53,802 nt of DNA, from the NCBI GenBank assembly GCA_023476565.1, contig JAMCVZ010000054.1, positions 1 to 53,802 of the forward strand. The letters are read 5' to 3'. Under the pieces are notes generated by a model. That model ran no database searches. It saw only the letters and a program-made list of their open reading frames with translations, and was not told where the DNA came from. This DNA is from Nitrospirota bacterium. Lineage in GTDB: Bacteria > Nitrospirota > Thermodesulfovibrionia > Thermodesulfovibrionales > Dissulfurispiraceae. Below, in pieces: positions 8,021-17,707 of the stretch; position 1 is the first letter of the stretch, and every line of letters starts with the position of its first letter. The translations under genes and the position numbers were made by a program.

Positions 8021-8524
8021 TTACGGTTTGATCTCTATCGGGGTTCCGTCCGGCACAAGTTTCCATATCTCTTCCATTTCGGCATTGGAAACGGCAATGC
8101 ATCCGTCCGTCCAGTCCTCATGCCTGTACAATTTCCCACCATGGATCATAATATCGCCGCCGGGAGGCACTCCGAGTTTTCTCGCATTCACCGTATCCGA
8201 TTCGTTCGGATAGGATACATGGATAGCCAGATGGAACCTGCTGTTCGGATTTCTCGAGTCCAGGACATAGCTCCCTTCCGGGGTTCTCTTGTCGCCTGCC
8301 CGGATCTTGTGCCCGACAGGTTGCCTTCCCAGGGCTATCCTGTATGTTTTCAGGATTTCCCCATCTCTCATCAGGAGCATGATTCTCTTGCTCTTGATGA
8401 TAAACACCCTGTCGGAGCCGGTCGTTGATGCTGATCCCATCTCTGGAAACGCTGAAAAGCAAAAAAGGCCTGCCGCTATCGAGATAATACAGAAAGCATG
8501 TATCGCTTTTTTCCCCTGTTCCAT
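8021..8524 (-). CDS. Secreted L,D-transpeptidase family protein (YkuD)
   Basis: The 167-residue protein starts at ATG 8524 (a GTG lies one codon upstream). An N-terminal hydrophobic stretch (~9-25) ending near GSAS looks like a signal peptide, so it acts in the periplasm. The YkuD catalytic motif is complete: the His in IMIHGG and the nucleophile Cys in DGCIAVSN. Such enzymes crosslink meso-DAP residues or attach proteins to peptidoglycan; the compact YafK-like form may instead cut such bonds. It is monocistronic and lies near the dcw cluster, but a repeat and a radical SAM gene separate them. Confidence 0.85.
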   Translation of the reverse strand: MEQGKKAIHAFCIISIAAGLFCFSAFPEMGSASTTGSDRVFIIKSKRIMLLMRDGEILKTYRIALGRQPVGHKIRAGDKRTPEGSYVLDSRNPNSRFHLAIHVSYPNESDTVNARKLGVPPGGDIMIHGGKLYRHEDWTDGCIAVSNAEMEEIWKLVPDGTPIEIKP

Positions 8525-8612
8525 CACTTTGCAGATATACTACAAAATTCAGCCGCAAAAAATCTCCTGTATCTTTCTGAACGGATAAGCGCTAAGTGAG
8601 GGATATCACAGG

Positions 8613-10295
8613 CTATAGGGACAGCGCTCCGGTATACTCGTCCCATAATTTTTGTTTTGAAATCCCGGTATCGATGAAATCCCAGGGAAGCAGCTCCCCG
8701 AAATCCTTATTCCTGAAAATATAGAAGTCCCTGTCCACCCCCGCTGCCGAGCAGGCCTTTCCCCAATCGTCCGTATCAGCCATGAGTTCCAGCACGCTGA
8801 AGATCCGCCTGTCTCCAACCGAAAACATCCCCTGCATACGGGCGTACTTCGGCACATCGTGAAAGACTTTAACGCCCTTGAGGTTTCTGAGCGCTTTCTT
8901 GATAAAATGCAGTTTCTCCTTTACGCTGTCAAGAGGTTCCATGGAGCGCCATTGAAAGGGCGTAAAGGGCTTGGGGACAAAGGCGCTGATACTCAGGATG
9001 ATTGAACTCCTGACTGCAAGGCCCCGGACCTTCTTTACAAGCTCAACAATGCCTGCAATGTCTTCCGTGGTCTCGGCAGGGAGGCCTATCATGAAATAAA
9101 GACGCAGGTTCTCGATCCCGGCATCCAGGATGAGCTTTGCGGTGTCCAGGATGTCTTTTCCCGTTATCCTCTTATTGATTATTTTGCGCATCCGCTCTGT
9201 TCCTGCTTCAGGCGCAATCGAAACGCTTTTATGCCCCTTCAGAAGACCGACGAGTTCGGCGCTCTTCTCACTGGCCCGGAGGGATGTTATGGAGAAAGCG
9301 ACATCATCAATACACAATATGTCCTTGATATGCGGATAATCCGTCAGAGAGGGGCCTACCACCCCTATTCTCGACGCAACCTTCTTCGCGGAGGCTATCT
9401 CCGCACGAATGCTTTCCAGCGATTTTTTCCTCGGCGGGTCATAGATATGTCCGACAAGGCAAAATCTGCAATTCCAGGGGCATCCCCTCATCGCTTCGAT
9501 AAGGTACATGCCGGAGAATTCCGATTCAGGGGTGACTATCGCAGTTGTGATTGGAGAGGCAGATAAATCCTTCAGGTATCTTCTTTTTATCACGTCAGGC
9601 GCATTATTCTCCGCAACCCGCTCGATTATCTTTCCATCCGCATCATACCTGATGGAATAAAATTCCGGCACATAGACGCCTTCGAGATATACTGCTTCTC
9701 TTTTGATTTCATTTTTAAATGTAATCTCCCTTACGTCCCCCTTTAGCAAGGGGGGATTCAGGGGGATTTTCAAACGATCCCTGTACATATCCAGGAATTC
9801 ATTCAGGGATTCCTCCGCCTCACCTACAAAAACTACATCAAAGGCAGGAGCGATCGGTTCGGGGTTGAAAGACAGGCAGACGCCTCCGGCAATAAGCAGC
9901 GGGTGGTATTCATTTCTCTTCGAGGGGATGGGTGGGATCTTTGCGAGATCCAGTATCTTCAGGATATTCGGGTAGTCGTTTTCAAAAGATACGGAGAACG
10001 CGACTATATCGAATCTGTCTATGGGCCTGCCGGATTCGATCGAAAAGACGGGCGTATTGGTCCTTCTGTAGACCTCGATGTCGCTATCATCGGGCAGGAA
10101 CGCCCTCTCGCATACTACATCATCCCTTTTGTTGAGGAGACCGTAAATGCCCTGAAAGCCGAGATTCGACATGCCCACATGGTATGTGTTGGGATAGACA
10201 AGGCATATGCTTATTCTTCCGCCGGGGTCTTTGAAGATAGTGCCTTTTTCTTTTGAAAGAAGGGCTTTTACTTTCTCGACGAGTTTACGGTTCAT
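8613..10295 (-). CDS. B12-binding-like radical SAM protein, last gene of the dcw run
   Basis: The 560-residue protein has an N-terminal region (~1-170) with the fold pattern of B12-binding/YgiQ-like radical SAM proteins (YPNTYHVGMSNLGFQ). The radical SAM core around residue ~270 has CPWNCRFC (CX3CX2C). The C-terminal part includes SISAFVPKPFTPFQW, typical of a large uncharacterised family. Substrate unknown. It follows ftsZ by 118 bp on the same strand; the gap holds an inverted repeat, so cotranscription is uncertain. Around residues 175-190 the protein carries LNPPLLKGD, encoded by a common palindromic intergenic-type repeat that has entered the coding frame. Confidence 0.8.
   Translation of the reverse strand: MNRKLVEKVKALLSKEKGTIFKDPGGRISICLVYPNTYHVGMSNLGFQGIYGLLNKRDDVVCERAFLPDDSDIEVYRRTNTPVFSIESGRPIDRFDIVAFSVSFENDYPNILKILDLAKIPPIPSKRNEYHPLLIAGGVCLSFNPEPIAPAFDVVFVGEAEESLNEFLDMYRDRLKIPLNPPLLKGDVREITFKNEIKREAVYLEGVYVPEFYSIRYDADGKIIERVAENNAPDVIKRRYLKDLSASPITTAIVTPESEFSGMYLIEAMRGCPWNCRFCLVGHIYDPPRKKSLESIRAEIASAKKVASRIGVVGPSLTDYPHIKDILCIDDVAFSITSLRASEKSAELVGLLKGHKSVSIAPEAGTERMRKIINKRITGKDILDTAKLILDAGIENLRLYFMIGLPAETTEDIAGIVELVKKVRGLAVRSSIILSISAFVPKPFTPFQWRSMEPLDSVKEKLHFIKKALRNLKGVKVFHDVPKYARMQGMFSVGDRRIFSVLELMADTDDWGKACSAAGVDRDFYIFRNKDFGELLPWDFIDTGISKQKLWDEYTGALSL
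9736..9766. repeat. CCCCCTTT/AAGGGGG repeat inside a radical SAM gene
   Basis: A stem CCCCCTT-tagc-AAGGGGG is followed by GATTCAGGGGGA. This element is familiar from intergenic DNA of many bacteria. On the minus strand it reads through as NPPLLKGD without breaking frame. Confidence 0.75.
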
Positions 10296-10303
10296 CTTAA
10301 CTA

Positions 10304-10398
10304 CAGTAACAAGTGACGAGTAACAAGTAACGAGCTCCCGGAATTGCTGTCTTTTAACTTGTTACTCGTTACTGATAATTCTTTACTGCCTTTCATAT
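10304..10398. repeat. Inverted repeat built from GTAACAAG/GTAACGAG words
   Basis: The left arm iterates AGTAACAAGTGACGAG words; the right arm (CTTGTTACTCGTTACT onwards) is its complement. The structure lies between ftsZ and the downstream radical SAM gene and could form a long hairpin. A sister structure is at 33009-33123. Confidence 0.7.
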
Positions 10399-10413
10399 CA
10401 CCCGTAACTGCCT

Positions 10414-11742
10414 TTATGTCTGTTTCCTCAGGAACGTCGGGATGTCAAAAATATCCTCGGGGTCACCGGGGATATTCTTCCCGGGAGGATTATTCGGCGT
10501 GCTCCCCGGGGGTTCTGAATTGCTTGTCCCGTACTGTAGTTCATCGAGTCCCTTGATCTGTTTGCCGAGAGCGCCGGGCCCCGGGGATTTTTTAAGCGTA
10601 TCTCCAGGTGAATCGGGAGGCCCTTTCTGCAGGAGGTCTTCCTGTATCTCTTCATACTTTTTCTTTACAGGCTCTTTTGAAGATGTGCCGATACTCTTGG
10701 CCAATAGCCTTTCAGATCCCCTGAGAGTCATCGGCTCTTTTTTCGGAGACCATTTCTTGATCTGCGGGAGTTCGGCCTTTTCCACCCTGTCGTCAAGCCC
10801 CGTAGCTATGACCGTTACCCTTACGTCCTCCTCCATGTCGGAATTTATGACAGCGCCTAAAATGATGTTTGCCTCATCATGGGCGGAGTCATGTATCAGG
10901 GATGCGGCCTGCTGAACGGCGTCAAGGGACATGCTCAATCCCCCGGTAATGTTTATGAGTATACCTTTCGCACCCTCAATGGACGATTCCTCGAGCAGGG
11001 GATTGGATATCGCCCTCTTGGCTGCTTCGAAAGCGCCGTTTTCCCCGTTTCCGGTCCCCATCCCGATTACGGCCCTCCCTGCATTTTCCATTATGGCCTT
11101 GACATCGGCGAAATCGAGATTGATAAGGCCGGGGATAAGTATCAGATCGGAGATGCCCTGTATCGCCTGTCTCAGGACATCGTTGGCAATGGAGAACGAC
11201 TTGAGCAGGGGAGTTCCTTTCTCCACGACAAGGTGAATCCTGTCGTTGGGTATGACTATGAGCGTATCGACATTTTTCTTAAGCTCCCTTACGCCGTCTT
11301 CCGCATTTATCGACCTCTTCCTGCCTTCGTAATAAAAGGGTTTCGTTACCACGCCTACGGTAAGAATGCCCATTTCCCTTGCCAGGTTCGCAATGACAGG
11401 CGCGGCGCCGGTGCCGGTGCCGCCGCCCATGCCGGCGGTTATGAATACCATGTCGGCGCCTTCAATGTACCCCGTCAATGAGTCTTTATCTTCAACAGCG
11501 GCCTGCCTTCCGATAACGGGATTCGAGCCCGCGCCCAGCCCCTTTGTCATTTCTGCGCCTATCTGCACTTTTACCGGGGCCAGCGACACATCAAGATGCT
11601 GGCTGTCGGTGTTTACCGATATAAATTCTATCCCGAAAAGATTGGCTGCGACCATGCTGTTGATGGCATTTCCCCCGCCGCCGCCTACACCCAGCACTTT
11701 GATCTTTGCAACAAGCCTTCCGGCGTCTTCCAGCTCAAACAT
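10414..11742 (-). CDS. ftsZ: Cell division GTPase FtsZ
   Basis: FtsZ is the tubulin-like GTPase that forms the division ring. ATG 11742 (MFELED) is chosen because GGGAGG lies just upstream; an in-frame start 27 nt earlier lacks this. The 442-residue protein has the GGGGGNA segment, the tubulin signature GGGTGTGAAP, the T7-loop region, a Pro/Gly-rich linker (~335-425), and the conserved C-terminal peptide DIPTFLRKQ that binds FtsA. It is last of the division genes, after ftsQ and ftsA. The linker is long and low-complexity, normal for the family. Confidence 0.97.
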   Translation of the reverse strand: MFELEDAGRLVAKIKVLGVGGGGGNAINSMVAANLFGIEFISVNTDSQHLDVSLAPVKVQIGAEMTKGLGAGSNPVIGRQAAVEDKDSLTGYIEGADMVFITAGMGGGTGTGAAPVIANLAREMGILTVGVVTKPFYYEGRKRSINAEDGVRELKKNVDTLIVIPNDRIHLVVEKGTPLLKSFSIANDVLRQAIQGISDLILIPGLINLDFADVKAIMENAGRAVIGMGTGNGENGAFEAAKRAISNPLLEESSIEGAKGILINITGGLSMSLDAVQQAASLIHDSAHDEANIILGAVINSDMEEDVRVTVIATGLDDRVEKAELPQIKKWSPKKEPMTLRGSERLLAKSIGTSSKEPVKKKYEEIQEDLLQKGPPDSPGDTLKKSPGPGALGKQIKGLDELQYGTSNSEPPGSTPNNPPGKNIPGDPEDIFDIPTFLRKQT

Positions 11743-11820
11743 GATGTCCTCCCTCTTTACCGGTAGCAAGCAGTCAGCAGCCGGGAAAGATTCTTTCTTT
11801 TTCTCTTCTCATAGCCCCGG

Positions 11821-13128
11821 CTACTTGCTCCCTACTATCTTCCTGAACCAGCCGTTCATTCTGCCGGCGATCCTGCTGAACACATCTGAAGAGAAAATGG
11901 TCCTTTCAGCAGGGACAACGGACTCTGCGCCGTATAATACAAGCCCGATGCCCGTGGCATACACCGGGTTGTTGAATTCACCTCTTAATTTATTTATACG
12001 CTGCAGCTCCGAAGCAGAGCCTGAGAAGTTTCCCTTCGAAAGACCGCCCGGCGACAGATCAGGATAGCCGATCCTGACCGGCATCGACAAGACCGCCTCG
12101 GCCATCCTGTCAAACCCCGCAAGGAGTGAAGAGCCCCCGGTCAGTACGACGCCCGATACGGCAATTCCATTATCATGCAGCATCTGCATCTCCTGCCTTA
12201 TAAGATCGAGCAGTTCCTCTCCCCTCGGCTGCAATATCTCGGAGATATATTTTCTGGGAATGCCCCTCACCTGTCCGTCTATGGCAACTATATCGACTTC
12301 GGTCATGTCGTTCATTTCAGAAGGCAGGATAGTGCCGTATTGCTTTTTCACCCTTTCCGCCTCATGGAACGGCAGCCTCAGCCCTATGGACAGGTCGTTG
12401 GTGAAATGGTTGCCTCCTATACCCAGGACCGCTGTATGTCTCAGCCATTCGTCCTTATAGGCAGCGATATCCGTAGTGCCTCCGCCGATATCTATGAGCG
12501 CTATCCCCATCTCGCGTTCATAAGAGGTCAGGGTAGCTTCCGAAGAGGCCAGCGGCTGCAGGACGATATCGATGACTTCCAGGCCGGCCCTCTCGCAGCA
12601 TTTCAGAAGGTTCTGCACCGAGGTAACGGCCCCCGTGATTATGAAAACCTTTACTTCCAGCCTTATGCCGGCCATGCCGACCGGATCTTTTATGCCATCC
12701 TGCCCATCGAGAATGAAATCGGTAGGAAGGATATGAAGGACCTCCCTGTCCAGGGGAACATAAACGGCGCTGGCCGAATCTATCGCCCTGTCTACATCCT
12801 CACGGGTGACTTCTTTTCCTTTCATGCCGGCAGTGCCATAGCTGTTAAAGCTTTTAATGTGGCTCCCGGCAATCCCCACATATACCTCCCTGACGCCTGT
12901 TCCCGCCTGCTCCTCTACGTCGGTTACCGCCTTTTTTATGGATTGGGCAGTCGCCTCTATATCGATTACGACACCCTTCTTGAGACCTGTGGACGGCTGG
13001 GAGCTTACGGCAAGTATATTTACTCCGTCATCGGTCACTTCTCCGATGATCGCGCAAGTCTTCGTTGTGCCTACATCGAGTCCGACAATTATATTATTAT
13101 TGTTCCTTTTCCTTTTTTCCGTTATCAT
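11821..13128 (-). CDS. ftsA: Cell division protein FtsA
   Basis: The actin-like ATPase of 435 residues anchors FtsZ to the membrane. It has the phosphate-1 motif GLDVGTTKTCAI, the 1C-domain insertion, the phosphate-2 motif LIDIGGGTTD, and the adenosine motif GVVLTGGSSLL. The C-terminus (RIAGRMNGWFRKIVGSK) is an amphipathic helix, the usual membrane-targeting sequence. It starts 3 bp after the ftsQ stop, with AAGAGGAAGAG inside the end of ftsQ as its ribosome site. ftsZ follows after 78 bp. Confidence 0.96.
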   Translation of the reverse strand: MITEKRKRNNNNIIVGLDVGTTKTCAIIGEVTDDGVNILAVSSQPSTGLKKGVVIDIEATAQSIKKAVTDVEEQAGTGVREVYVGIAGSHIKSFNSYGTAGMKGKEVTREDVDRAIDSASAVYVPLDREVLHILPTDFILDGQDGIKDPVGMAGIRLEVKVFIITGAVTSVQNLLKCCERAGLEVIDIVLQPLASSEATLTSYEREMGIALIDIGGGTTDIAAYKDEWLRHTAVLGIGGNHFTNDLSIGLRLPFHEAERVKKQYGTILPSEMNDMTEVDIVAIDGQVRGIPRKYISEILQPRGEELLDLIRQEMQMLHDNGIAVSGVVLTGGSSLLAGFDRMAEAVLSMPVRIGYPDLSPGGLSKGNFSGSASELQRINKLRGEFNNPVYATGIGLVLYGAESVVPAERTIFSSDVFSRIAGRMNGWFRKIVGSK

Positions 13129-13131
13129 CGC

Positions 13132-13941
13132 TCATCTCTTCCTCTTTACATCATATCCCCCGGGCTCAGGACTGTCCGGTATAGTTCGAGGTTCTCCATC
13201 GGCATTGCCTAAAGGCTTTACTATCACTTTATTGGCGAACCTGAGGTCTATATATTCGATCGTCATATTTCTCTTCTGTATTTCATCCTTTATGGCCTCA
13301 AGCCTTTCAAGCTTTTTATCAAAGTCCCCGGCGCCGACCTTTATGGAAATGCTGTCTACCTTCAGGGTGATGTCCTCGGGCCTTTGTCCTGTTATTTCCA
13401 TAGTTCCGTCATACGCGGACATCCTCCTGTCATGGATTATCTTTATGAAATTTACCGCCTCGCTGAATGTCCCTTTGTTATTGTAAGGATCGATATCCTT
13501 TATAACCGGCAGGAGCAGGACCGCCCCGTCCCGTATCTGTTCGAGTATGCTGCCGTCCCTGTCGACAAGATACGGTACACCTGCCAGGCTCAGGATCGCA
13601 ACAGGGACCCCTTCCGTCACTTTTATCAGCATCCTGCCTGTCAGCTCCTTGCGCACCACCGCATCCTTTATCCACGGGGACCGCTTGAGGTTGTCGTAGA
13701 TATTCCTTCCGGAAGTCCCGAAAAGCCTGTCGTTCTCCCTGATCTTTATCAATGCCCTCAGTTCCTCGTTCTTGAGATGGCTGTTGCCGATAAAGACTAT
13801 CTCCTTCAGGGGCATGGAATGCCTGATAAGAAAAAAGATCCCGAGACTTGCAAAAACAGCGCAAAGGGGAACAAAGACGGCAAACCTCATCCGCTTGCTC
13901 TCTTTTCTCCTCTTTAATGTCCTGAGATTTCTCCTGTTCAT
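13132..13941 (-). CDS. ftsQ: Cell division protein FtsQ/DivIB
   Basis: The 269-residue protein is bitopic: a basic N-terminus, one membrane span (~22-40), then a POTRA domain (LKEIVFIGNSHLKNEEL) and a FtsQ beta domain outside. It scaffolds the FtsB-FtsL and FtsWI complex at the septum. Position between ddl and ftsA is the classical order. The C-terminal tail after ~250 is charged and poorly conserved. No irregularity is seen. Confidence 0.93.
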   Translation of the reverse strand: MNRRNLRTLKRRKESKRMRFAVFVPLCAVFASLGIFFLIRHSMPLKEIVFIGNSHLKNEELRALIKIRENDRLFGTSGRNIYDNLKRSPWIKDAVVRKELTGRMLIKVTEGVPVAILSLAGVPYLVDRDGSILEQIRDGAVLLLPVIKDIDPYNNKGTFSEAVNFIKIIHDRRMSAYDGTMEITGQRPEDITLKVDSISIKVGAGDFDKKLERLEAIKDEIQKRNMTIEYIDLRFANKVIVKPLGNADGEPRTIPDSPEPGGYDVKRKR

Positions 13942-13980
13942 GGAAAAGACAGCTTGAGGTTTAGACCGGGCATTCCCCCG

Positions 13981-14925
13981 CTAATCCTCATCCTTTAGTG
14001 TCAGCCTTAATATCTCTTCGATCAGGTCCGGGAATTCCAGACCGGAGAGTTTCGCAATCTTGGGCAGCAGGCTCGTTTCCGTCATGCCCGGGATCGTGTT
14101 CACTTCGAGCAGGTAGGGATTATTCGATTCATCCAGAATAAGATCGACCCGTGTAGCCCCCTTGCACCCGAGGGCGTTATGGGCTTTCAGGGCTAGAGTC
14201 CGCAGCGTGTTGTAAGCCGTATCATCCACTTCGGGCGGCAGAATGTATTGTGTCAGTCCGGGCGTGTATTTTGCCTCGTAGCTGTAGAATTCCGCCGAGG
14301 GCCTCACTTCCACACCGCCGAGTGTTTTCTGACCGAGAATGCCTACCTGTATCTCCTTCCCCGCTACATACTTTTCTATAATCATCCTCCGGCCGTAAGA
14401 GAATGCCTCTTTCAGGGCGTCCTCCAGCCCGTCGTCGCTTTTTACAATGCTTACCCCTATGCTTGATCCCTCTGCGACCGGTTTGATCACCCACGGCAGG
14501 GGAAAGCCGACAATAGCGGTGATCATCTGGGTATTTATCTTCCCGGCGGTTCCGGCCTGCTTTCTACCTATCGGAACAAACGGGGGCACCGGGACATCGT
14601 GATAAAGAAACATCTTCTTCGACATCTCTTTATCCATGGCCAGCGCGGATGCGAGTATGCCCGAGCCTGTATAGGGGATGTCCATAACTTCGAGGAGTCC
14701 CTGCACAGCGCCGTTCTCGCCGGAGCCGCCGTGCAGCGCCATAAAAGCGATTTCGATCCCCTCTGTTTTAAGAGATTCGCAGAGGTCATCGGCCGCGTCG
14801 ATGATGACCGCGTTATAACCAAGACCCGCCAATGATTTGTATATTGCAGTACCGCTCTTCAGCGAGACTTCCCTTTCAGCGGATGTCCCTCCCGCGATAA
14901 CTCCCACGCGTCTGTCGGTTATCAT
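13981..14925 (-). CDS. ddl: D-alanine--D-alanine ligase
   Basis: This ATP-grasp enzyme joins two D-Ala to make the dipeptide used by MurF. ATG 14925 follows GAGGTG; a GTG two codons upstream is possible. The 314 residues have [14 protein letters not shown] near the N-terminus, [12 protein letters not shown], the ATP-binding [14 protein letters not shown], and the C-terminal [18 protein letters not shown]. In typical clusters murB lies between murC and ddl; here a 154-bp gap without coding potential takes that place. Confidence 0.96.
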   Translation of the reverse strand: MITDRRVGVIAGGTSAEREVSLKSGTAIYKSLAGLGYNAVIIDAADDLCESLKTEGIEIAFMALHGGSGENGAVQGLLEVMDIPYTGSGILASALAMDKEMSKKMFLYHDVPVPPFVPIGRKQAGTAGKINTQMITAIVGFPLPWVIKPVAEGSSIGVSIVKSDDGLEDALKEAFSYGRRMIIEKYVAGKEIQVGILGQKTLGGVEVRPSAEFYSYEAKYTPGLTQYILPPEVDDTAYNTLRTLALKAHNALGCKGATRVDLILDESNNPYLLEVNTIPGMTETSLLPKIAKLSGLEFPDLIEEILRLTLKDED

Positions 14926-15079
14926 TATCACTGCACCTCACCAGGTATTTTTATGCCCCCTATTTTATCAGGGAATCCCGTAATATCGCCAATATTTTCT
15001 TAAAGAGGTTCAGAGCCTGTTTCAGCAGGATGCGGGGACGACGTTATCGGACAAGCAGGAATCCTTTACGGGCCGTTCC

Positions 15080-16447
15080 CTATAATTCCTTCAGTATCTC
15101 TTCACCCATCTTATACACATCACCTGCCCCGAGGGTAATAAGCACATCCCCTGTCCCCAGTTCGGACAGTATCTTCCCGGCCATTTTTTTCCTGTCGGGA
15201 ATATAGTATATATCTTCAACGCCCGTCTTTCTGAGGTTCTTTAAAAGGCTTTCAGAATTGATTCCCTCCAGCGGCTTCTCTCCCGCAGCGTAAATATCCA
15301 TCAGGAACAGCTTATCCGCGCTGCCGAAACCCGCTGTAAATTCATCCATGAGGTCACGCGTCCTTGTATACCTGTGGGGCTGGAATAAAACGAACAGCCT
15401 GTTTTCGGCAAAACATTCCCTGGCCGCCTTCAACGTAGCGGCAATCTCGGAAGGATGGTGTCCGTAATCGTCAAAGACCTTTACCCCTCTTGCCTCGCCT
15501 TTAAATTCAAACCTGCGGTGGATGCCGCCGAAGTTCTCCAGCGCCTTTGCAACAGCATGCGCGGGGATCTGCAGTTCGAGTGCGACAGCTATAGCGGCCA
15601 GACTGTTCAGCACATTGTGCAACCCCGGCAGGGGAATGGTAAACGTGCCCAAAGGTTCGCCTTTATATACCGGTTCGAAGCTCATCCTTGTCCCGGAATG
15701 CCTGATATCCCTGGCATATACGTCCGCATTATCGGACAAACCGTACGTCAATATCTTCCTCTGTATTGAAGGAATCAGGTCCCGTACATATTCGTTCTCC
15801 ATGCATACGACGGCGATGCCGTAAAACGGTATCTTGTTTATAAACGATAAAAACGCATGTTTCAATATATCCAGATCCTTGAAAAATTCCATATGCTCTC
15901 TATCGATATTGGTTATCACGGCGATAGTGGGATTCAGCTTCAGAAAAGACCCGTCGCTCTCATCGGCCTCGGCAACGATATAAGCGCCCTGCCCCAGCCG
16001 CGCATTACTGCCGATCGCGTTGAGCTTTCCGCCTATGACAACGGTCGGATCCAGACCGCCTTCGCCGAAAATCGTGGCTATAAGAGACGTTGTAGTCGTC
16101 TTCCCGTGGGCGCCCGCCACCAGCACTCCATACTTAAGCCTGCCGAGCTCGGCAAGCATCTCCGCCCTGGGGATTACGGGAATGGATCTGTTCCTCGCCT
16201 CAATAACTTCGGGGTTGTCGGGGGAGACCGCGGAAGATATGACCACGACATGCGCATGATCTATATTTTCCCCGGCATGACCTATATATACCTTCATGCC
16301 GAGATTTCTCAACCTGATCGTTGTATCCGATTCCCTGATATCGGAACCGGTTACCTCATAACCCAGATTATGCAGGACCTCCGCAATGCCGCTCATGCCG
16401 ATCCCGCCTATGCCGACAAAATGTATAACCCTGTATCTGTTGAACAT
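15080..16447 (-). CDS. murC: UDP-N-acetylmuramate--L-alanine ligase MurC
   Basis: MurC adds the first residue of the peptidoglycan stem. The 455-residue enzyme has the N-terminal Rossmann motif FVGIGGIGMSG, the ATP-binding loop GAHGKTTTT (~110), EADESDGSF, and the C-terminal ligase domain with DDYGHHPSEI and FQPHRYTRT. The usual downstream neighbour murB is missing. Upstream, a dispersed palindromic repeat separates it from murG, so it may have its own expression control. Confidence 0.96.
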   Translation of the reverse strand: MFNRYRVIHFVGIGGIGMSGIAEVLHNLGYEVTGSDIRESDTTIRLRNLGMKVYIGHAGENIDHAHVVVISSAVSPDNPEVIEARNRSIPVIPRAEMLAELGRLKYGVLVAGAHGKTTTTSLIATIFGEGGLDPTVVIGGKLNAIGSNARLGQGAYIVAEADESDGSFLKLNPTIAVITNIDREHMEFFKDLDILKHAFLSFINKIPFYGIAVVCMENEYVRDLIPSIQRKILTYGLSDNADVYARDIRHSGTRMSFEPVYKGEPLGTFTIPLPGLHNVLNSLAAIAVALELQIPAHAVAKALENFGGIHRRFEFKGEARGVKVFDDYGHHPSEIAATLKAARECFAENRLFVLFQPHRYTRTRDLMDEFTAGFGSADKLFLMDIYAAGEKPLEGINSESLLKNLRKTGVEDIYYIPDRKKMAGKILSELGTGDVLITLGAGDVYKMGEEILKEL

Positions 16448-16520
16448 ATGAAATCCCCAATTAAAGTTATTTATGGTTATTCCCAGTGTGGTGTTTCAAA
16501 AGTTCTTGCTATACTGTCAT

Positions 16521-16592
16521 CGTGTCTCGGGGACAGTCCCTATTCTACGACTCCGCTGCTGCTTCGTCCGTAAATAGGGACAGTCCCCTCGG
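16521..16592. repeat. GGGACTGTCCC-armed palindromic repeat, murG-murC gap
   Basis: GGGGACAGTCCC at one end and TAGGGACAGTCCCC at the other enclose CTACGACTCCGCTGCT and GCTTCGTCCGTAAA. Its reverse complement closely matches 31134-31204. Small palindromic elements like this are often moved by Y1 (REP-associated) transposases. None is in the window. Confidence 0.8.
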
Positions 16593-16612
16593 TGTTATGA
16601 ATAACTTGCTTT

Positions 16613-17707
16613 TCATTTCTTCGTCAGGCTCATGACCAGCTCCACAACCCTCTCCGTCGCATCGCTCTTGCCGAAAACCGCGGCCACCCTCTGCATATCT
16701 CTCCTCGCCCTCTCGTCTTTATACAACTCCCTTATGGCCCCGGCCAGCGCCTCACCGCTTAACTCCCTGTCGAGTAGCATTCTCGCAGCGCCCATATCCT
16801 CCAGCTTCCTGGCATTGTGCTCCTGGTGGTTCGATGCCGCATGGGGATACGGTATGAGAATGGCCGGTTTGCCGGTAGCGGTAATCTCAGCCAGTGTCGT
16901 TGCGCCTGCCCTGCAGATGACGAGATCGGCCAGAGCATAGGCCTCCGCCATCTGGTAGATGAACGGCACGACAATCCCCTGGAAGCCCAAACCCCGGTAG
17001 GCCCCGGTCACCTTCTCATAGTCCCTTTCTCCGGTCTGATGGAGGAACTGGATATTTTGCCTTAAATCCAGCAGGTAATTCAATGCCCCGATCATCGAGT
17101 GATTGATGCTCCGCGCGCCCGAACTGCCGCCGAAGATGAAGATGGTGAATTTGCCCTTATCGAGGGGGAACAATGAATAAGATTTCCGCTCATCCTTTTT
17201 GAGAATATTATTTCTTATGGGGTTGCCGGTCAGGTAGGTCTTATCCTTCGGGAAAAAGGCGATGCTGTCCTGGTACGTTACGGCAACGGCATCCACAAAC
17301 TTTCCCAGGAGCCTGTTCGCAAAACCCGGTACGGAGTTCTGTTCAAGTATGATCGTGGGGATGCCCTTGAAATGCGCCGTCAGCAAAATACCCGCCGATG
17401 CATATCCGCCGACGCCGATTACGATATCGGGCCTTACCGAACCCAGAATACGATAGGAATCGAAAAATGACAGGAGGAAGACAAACAAGGATTTGATTTT
17501 CTTTAAAAAAGATTTCCCGAGGACCCCCTCGGCCCTGAGGAACTTTATGGGATAGCCCTCTCTCGGTATGACCTTCGCCTCTATGCCGCGCTCGGTCCCG
17601 ACGAAGACTATATCATTGGAGATGCCTTTTCCCTTGAGCTCCTCGGCTACCGCAATGCCTGGAAACAGGTGTCCTCCGGTGCCGCCGCCTGCAATTATTA
17701 CCTTCAT
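16613..17707 (-). CDS. murG: N-acetylglucosaminyltransferase MurG
   Basis: MurG transfers GlcNAc to lipid I, making lipid II on the cytoplasmic face of the membrane. The 364-residue GT-B protein opens with the glycine-rich GGTGGHLFPGIAVAEEL; later motifs are GVGGYAS, FGGSSGARSIN and the UDP-GlcNAc site CRAGATTLAEI. Its start overlaps the ftsW stop by 4 bp. A dispersed repeat lies just after its stop codon. Confidence 0.96.
   Translation of the reverse strand: MKVIIAGGGTGGHLFPGIAVAEELKGKGISNDIVFVGTERGIEAKVIPREGYPIKFLRAEGVLGKSFLKKIKSLFVFLLSFFDSYRILGSVRPDIVIGVGGYASAGILLTAHFKGIPTIILEQNSVPGFANRLLGKFVDAVAVTYQDSIAFFPKDKTYLTGNPIRNNILKKDERKSYSLFPLDKGKFTIFIFGGSSGARSINHSMIGALNYLLDLRQNIQFLHQTGERDYEKVTGAYRGLGFQGIVVPFIYQMAEAYALADLVICRAGATTLAEITATGKPAILIPYPHAASNHQEHNARKLEDMGAARMLLDRELSGEALAGAIRELYKDERARRDMQRVAAVFGKSDATERVVELVMSLTKK

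Noticed and set aside
12175-13212. 345-codon plus-strand open frame opposite ftsA
   Set aside because: It is the antisense shadow of ftsA with no RBS or domain; the ftsA motifs are clear on the minus strand.
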